Shown: positions 60,301 to 64,000 of the stretch, piece after piece | Position numbering within the stretch: the stretch's first letter is position 1 | Layout of the letters: the number at the start of each line of letters is the position of its first letter | Source of the DNA: Arthrobotrys musiformis | Lineage: Eukaryota; Ascomycota; Orbiliomycetes; Orbiliales; Orbiliaceae | Assembly: GCA_036971715.1 (NCBI GenBank) | Contig: JAVHJL010000009.1 | Coordinates: 1,178,001-1,242,000 of the forward strand | Direction: 5' to 3' | DNA: 64,000 bases | Made by a program: the position numbers and the translations under genes | Notes under the pieces: model-generated | The model's input: only the letters and a program-made list of their open reading frames with translations | What the model was told of the DNA's origin: nothing | Databases searched by the model: none

Positions 60301-60863
60301 CCGACGGCCGACCCTACCCAATTCGGACATGCAACGCTGTCAACACCGAACCAACGTCACACCAAGTCCTTAATGATTGGTATTATATTACTCAGATCCG
60401 CTGTATTGAACTTCGGGTGTAAACCAGTAGAATGTACATTAAGGATGGCTCTAGATAGTAAAATGATACTGTAGAAGTAGTCTAATTCGAAGAAATGCAG
60501 GTCCCATGCCCAACCACGGCGGGTGCAGAGGGCGCCGTGTGTTATTATAAACAGAATGAACGTGATTATATTACTATGAGAGACTCGTGAGGCCATGCAA
60601 ACACACGTTAAGATTATTTCACTCTGAGTAAAATGTCATAAACACTCTCCAACTCTCTCTATCAACAACGACCTAGAGACCAAAACAACCTCCAGGAAGT
60701 ACCAACCCTTCCTTCTCCTAGCTTCAGAACTGCCCTTGCGAGTTTTCATCGTACACCAAGCTGCCATACCTGGGAGCTGCACTCGGTCCGATCATTCAAA
60801 ACCTTAGCACCGAAAGCTTAGTATACTAACTCATCCACAATTTCTAGGACTTTACGGTGGAAA
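54308..60863. other. 6.6 kb upstream region of SKN7
   Basis: No coding gene is supported between the divergent starts of SKN7 and the caspase-like gene. The stretch carries oligo-A runs (25 A at 56793-56817; shorter ones near 55977, 56063 and 58227), purine-rich sequence on the plus strand over 55.3-57.5 kb, and (GATA)n-free AT-rich parts. Frames here are short and biased by these runs. Part of it is likely the long SKN7 leader. I found no tRNA boxes or transposon motifs. Confidence 0.5.
56793..56817. repeat. oligo-A run of 25
   Basis: Twenty-five A in a row in the spacer upstream of SKN7, followed by GAAGGG. Flanks show no visible target-site duplication. Confidence 0.85.
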
Positions 60864-62033
60864 ATGGCGTTCCAGGCGGGGTCAAGCACGGCCGCCGCAT
60901 CACACAGCCCAACAAATGACGAGGTCGAACTCCAAAATAAGCTAAACGAAGCAATCCGACAAAGAGATGTTCACTACGAACACATTTTCGTCGTGACATT
61001 CACGTATGAAAGCGATGACACAAACGCCAAGGCTGATTCGGCGGCCTTCGCGTGGGGCATGAAAGATATTTTTAATCTGCCCGACGACAACGTATTCGAA
61101 GGTGTTTTGTCGGCAGATTGGGATGCAGAGGGCGAATTTTCTATAAAAGTCGTAAGGACGGTTGATCAATTCAGACGCTCGTATGCCGGAAGGACATTAC
61201 TCCTCCTCCATTTCGCGGGCATCGGTGAACTCGATGATTCCGGGGGACTGATGTTGCGAGGGAATCCTACCGAATGGTGTCAAGCGATTTCTTAGAGCGT
61301 TGTTGAGGAGAGCTTGCTTGATCCCGGCAGAAGGACACCATTCGGTGGAGCAGATGTTGGAGTCATCTTAGACTGTTGCTCTCCAGGCGCCTCCGTCACA
61401 CCAACCGCATCCGATAAAACTGTAGAAATATTAGCAGCTACGGACGAGATACCCATAACCACCCTGCGCAAACCCGCGGGCGTCGAAGCGACTTTCACCC
61501 AAAGATTCATTTCCTCTCTGCGCTCAATAGTCGCCGACGAGCGCAAGCCGCCAATCATCTTCCCAGAGATCCTAAAAAATCTACAGCCCCGAGAACGAGA
61601 ATCGTCAAAGCCGCCGCCAGCTTACTGGATGGTCTACGGGGATACACCTATCCACCTCCCCGTTCCTCCGCAACTCCAATTAGCTTCAAAACCTCACCTG
61701 ATATCGGAAGCCCGGGTGCCCCAAACCCATTCACTATCTCTCAAACTCCTCCTCCCAGCCGCCGTAACCGACAATTCCACCCGGACGGTCATAAAATGGC
61801 TCCATAACCTGCAGCAAAGCCACGGATTCGAGCTCATGGGCGCGAACGAGCACATCGATTCAACATTATTATTCCTCACAGCCCCATACACAAACCTACA
61901 CATCCTCCACAAACTAGAACACAAAGGACTCTGCAAAATCCATGTCATCCATGAAAATCTATATTCCCAAAACATACTCAACGACATCATAAATCCTAAG
62001 GATTCCGAAAGTGCGCCAGGGACTGGCACATGA
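60864..62033 (+). pseudogene. caspase-like protein, broken by one in-frame TAG (possible pseudocaspase)
   Basis: One frame runs from ATG 60864 to TGA 62031-62033 and is interrupted only by TAG at 61293-61295. Before the stop (143 residues): a caspase-fold start (YEHIFVVTFTYES, AAFAWGMKDIFNLPDDNVFE, TLLLLHFAGIGELDD). After it (245 residues): VGVILDCCSPGASVT with the expected active-site Cys, TVEILAATDE, an FTQRFISSLRSI block, and a C-terminal part (TRTVIKWLHNLQQSHGFEL) that I recall from a fungal caspase-like family. The active His normally in GHG is Ile (AGIG), so the dyad is incomplete even without the stop. A 78-bp GT-AG pair at 61253-61330 would remove the stop in frame, but its donor (GTTGCG) is poor and it would delete family-like sequence. 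The likeliest reading is a recently inactivated gene. Confidence 0.65.
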
Positions 62034-62900
62034 GAACGCCACAACTTCCCAAACAGTCGATATTGTCAAAGTCGGAACTTCCCCCCGTGCATGTACATAC
62101 AAAAACCATAAAACCACATACATACAATTTACAATTATTATTACTCCTATTATCATCATACTTTTCACTCCGTTTTCAAAAGCACCTATCCCCGATTCCC
62201 CCCAAGCGGACCCGCCTGCACCCGTCCCGTGCCAGGGGCGTAGTTTAAGCTTAACCATCACAAAAAAATACGCGAAGAAACACTCGATCGAGTGCGCCTC
62301 CTTGTTTCAAGCCCCCTCAAAGTTCTAAACCCAGAAACCAAACATACATAAATACCCTTCGGATATCGACGTAACGTGCATACATAACCTTCACAAATAC
62401 ATCATACATACCCACCTCACCCAAAAGTCGTGCCCCCCCCTGCCCCCATCATCTTCCACATGAACTGTAATGAACATAAAATGGAATGCGCATTGCATAT
62501 GCACCCTCTAATAGCTCGCACACACAAAAAAAAACAACTTTCCACATCTATTATCCGCCCGATATAGGCAACTATATCCTTTTACTAGACTAGGTGAATG
62601 TATGATGATGTAGGGGCTCCTGTACAACTTGCATCAAATCAAAAATCAAATGTTTTTTAAAGTTTAAAAAATTGAGAAAATGAGTTTTGAAGGATTCAAA
62701 AAGTCGATGCATGGCTAAGCTATATTGTTTTTTCGTAATTCCATCTGCATTATCATGTATCACACCCAGCACACAACAAGAAAAAAACAAGTGAAGAATC
62801 CTATACAAGAAAAAAAAAGCCACACCGGCCTAACCCCTCCTTACTTTCCCAAATCCTCAATACCGCCTTAATGTATGTTTTTTTTATAAACCTTAAAAGT
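62034..62900. other. convergent spacer, caspase-like gene / AP-1 beta
   Basis: 867 bp, A/C-rich on the plus strand. Frames at 62011-62328 overlap the caspase-like gene's end in another frame and are low complexity. No gene is seen. Confidence 0.5.
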
Positions 62901-64000
62901 TTAAAATAATCCAAGAATATCCTCATTCTTCATCTGCGGCTTCTGCTGTCCTTGCTGAGACGGCGGTGGGCTCGTCGTTCCTCCCAAATTCATACCGCCA
63001 AATCCTCCCAAAATATCCAAATCGGATCCACCACTTCCAGTATTATTCTGCTGCACGCTACCATCACTGCCAAAAACGCCCAGGAGATCGTCCAAGTTGT
63101 TGGCAGGTTGCTGAATACCGCCGGGATTCGCGGATAATCCCGAAATGGGACTCGCGACTCTACTAGTCTCTGCTGAGTCTGCTGCTCCGAACGGATCGTT
63201 CGATGGTGTGGATGCGCTCGCCGGCGCCCCGCCGTCGAAATCGATGTCTAACAGGTTCTCCACATTTGTGACTTTGCCGCCTGATACGGCCGCGGCTGCT
63301 TGAATTGGGTTTTCGCGCGCGTTTTGTTGTGCTTCCCTGTTAATTTCGGAGAAATATTTGTGTTAATATCCGTATCTTTAATGGGAATTATTCTCGAGAT
63401 GGAGAGATAGGAAAAACTCAAGAAAATCGAAATTGAGGGGTGATTATGCTTACTCCAATGCTTTCTTTTGCAGGGCATCTGCACCCGTCCTTCCATGTCC
63501 AACAAATGTCTCTGGCGGCTTGTGGTACACCGATGCGAGCGTGGAAATTTCCGAAAGTAGTTGTTCCAACAGTCCGGGTGGTAACGACTTGATAGTCGAG
63601 GTAATTGGTGGCTTGTCCGCAAGAATGATCGTCTAATTTTTATCCCGTGTCTGTTAGTTTTATCCCATATGGAATAGGTTGGCTAAACCGGTTGCAAAAT
63701 ACCTTCGCCAAAGCCGGGTCGTTCGACAACAATCTCCAGTAGATGAACGCCCGATCTCTCAAATCCGGGTTGTCGCTCTTGGTAGTCACGGTTTGTAAGA
63801 CCTTCTGAACCAACGCTTGTGTTTGGGGTTTCTTCAGGAACAACTTGACACCGGCGGTCAAGAGTTGGAGTTGCACTTGTGTCTCCTCCTCCTCTAAACT
63901 ATCGATGAATGTTGATAGGATTTCGTCCGCATTGTTGATCTTTTCGGCATATTCTCCCACAATCCATATTAATGATCCTCGTGCGCCGGGCTCGTCGAGC
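62901..64000 (-). CDS. APL2: AP-1 complex beta subunit (beta-adaptin), 5' part outside window
   Basis: Large subunit of the clathrin adaptor AP-1 at the trans-Golgi and endosomes. Exons on the minus strand are >64000-63703, 63632-63454 and 63336-62901. The visible part starts in the trunk (DEPGARGSLIWIVGEYAEKI, NADEILSTFIDSLEEEETQV, FLKKPQTQALVQKVLQ, DLRDRAFIYWRLLSNDPALA), the strongly conserved beta-adaptin superhelix, followed by ADKPPITSTIKSLPPGLLEQ and LASVYHKPPETF. The C-terminal 100 residues are a flexible hinge with NNLDDLLGVFG and DILGLF at the very end. These Leu/Asp/Phe strings resemble clathrin-box or accessory motifs. There is no appendage (ear) domain, as usual for fungal beta subunits. 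AP-1 rather than AP-2 is inferred from the trunk sequence. Confidence 0.92.

Noticed and set aside
61253..61330. Possible 78-bp intron removing the in-frame TAG of the caspase-like gene
   Set aside because: GT-AG and phase fit, but the donor GTTGCG is unlike all others here and the segment codes family-like sequence on both sides of the stop. Kept only as an alternative.
1..64000. CRISPR arrays, insertion sequences and bacterial operons
   Set aside because: The window is fungal nuclear DNA with spliceosomal introns; no such structures were seen.

Overview
The window is nuclear DNA of a filamentous ascomycete (Pezizomycotina). I placed 36 introns, nearly all 54-115 bp. Most have GTANGT-type donors, CTAAC/CTAAT-type branch sites and (Y)AG acceptors, and nearly every splice choice was confirmed by reading phase. 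Gene content points the same way: a WOPR regulator, a Skn7 response regulator, a fission adaptor of the Mdv1 type and an earless beta-adaptin. The family-like caspase fold and the long pyrimidine/purine-biased spacers suggest an early-diverging class such as Pezizomycetes or Orbiliomycetes; that placement is an inference.

Layout: (1) 1-10.8 kb, housekeeping and membrane dynamics: BCP1 (5' cut), MDV1 (-), MSS4 (PI4P 5-kinase, +) and a microbial-type PARG/macro-fold gene (-). Bcp1 is known in yeast as the nuclear export factor of Mss4, and here the two genes lie about 4 kb apart. (2) 10.8-19.1 kb, an 8.3 kb stretch with no supportable gene. (3) 19.1-24.4 kb, mitochondrial asparaginyl-tRNA synthetase and an orphan secreted, cysteine-free, strongly codon-biased protein. 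(4) 25.2-33.5 kb, four tandem F-box-like genes in an A-B-B-A order of two subfamilies that share intron positions and partly promoters. (5) 33.5-39.8 kb, a 5 kb leader region and a WOPR (Gti1/Pac2) transcription factor. (6) 41.7-51.3 kb, SYS1, a UsgS-like membrane protein, a repeat-rich coiled-coil protein with a mitochondrial-type leader, COQ1 and CUE3. (7) 51.8-54.3 kb, SKN7 (-), preceded by a 6.6 kb spacer. (8) 60.9-64 kb, a caspase-like gene broken by one in-frame TAG, and the 3' end of the AP-1 beta subunit (-).

Functional threads: mitochondrial biology (MDV1, AsnRS, COQ1, possibly the coiled-coil protein), Golgi/endosome traffic (SYS1, AP-1 beta) and phosphoinositide signalling (BCP1, MSS4). 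The accessory, fast-evolving material is the F-box array, the secreted orphan, the coiled-coil repeat gene with a duplicated hairpin/oligo-T element just behind it, and the degenerate caspase. The duplicated hairpin element, whose two stems both show paired (compensatory) changes between copies, is the most unusual structure I found.
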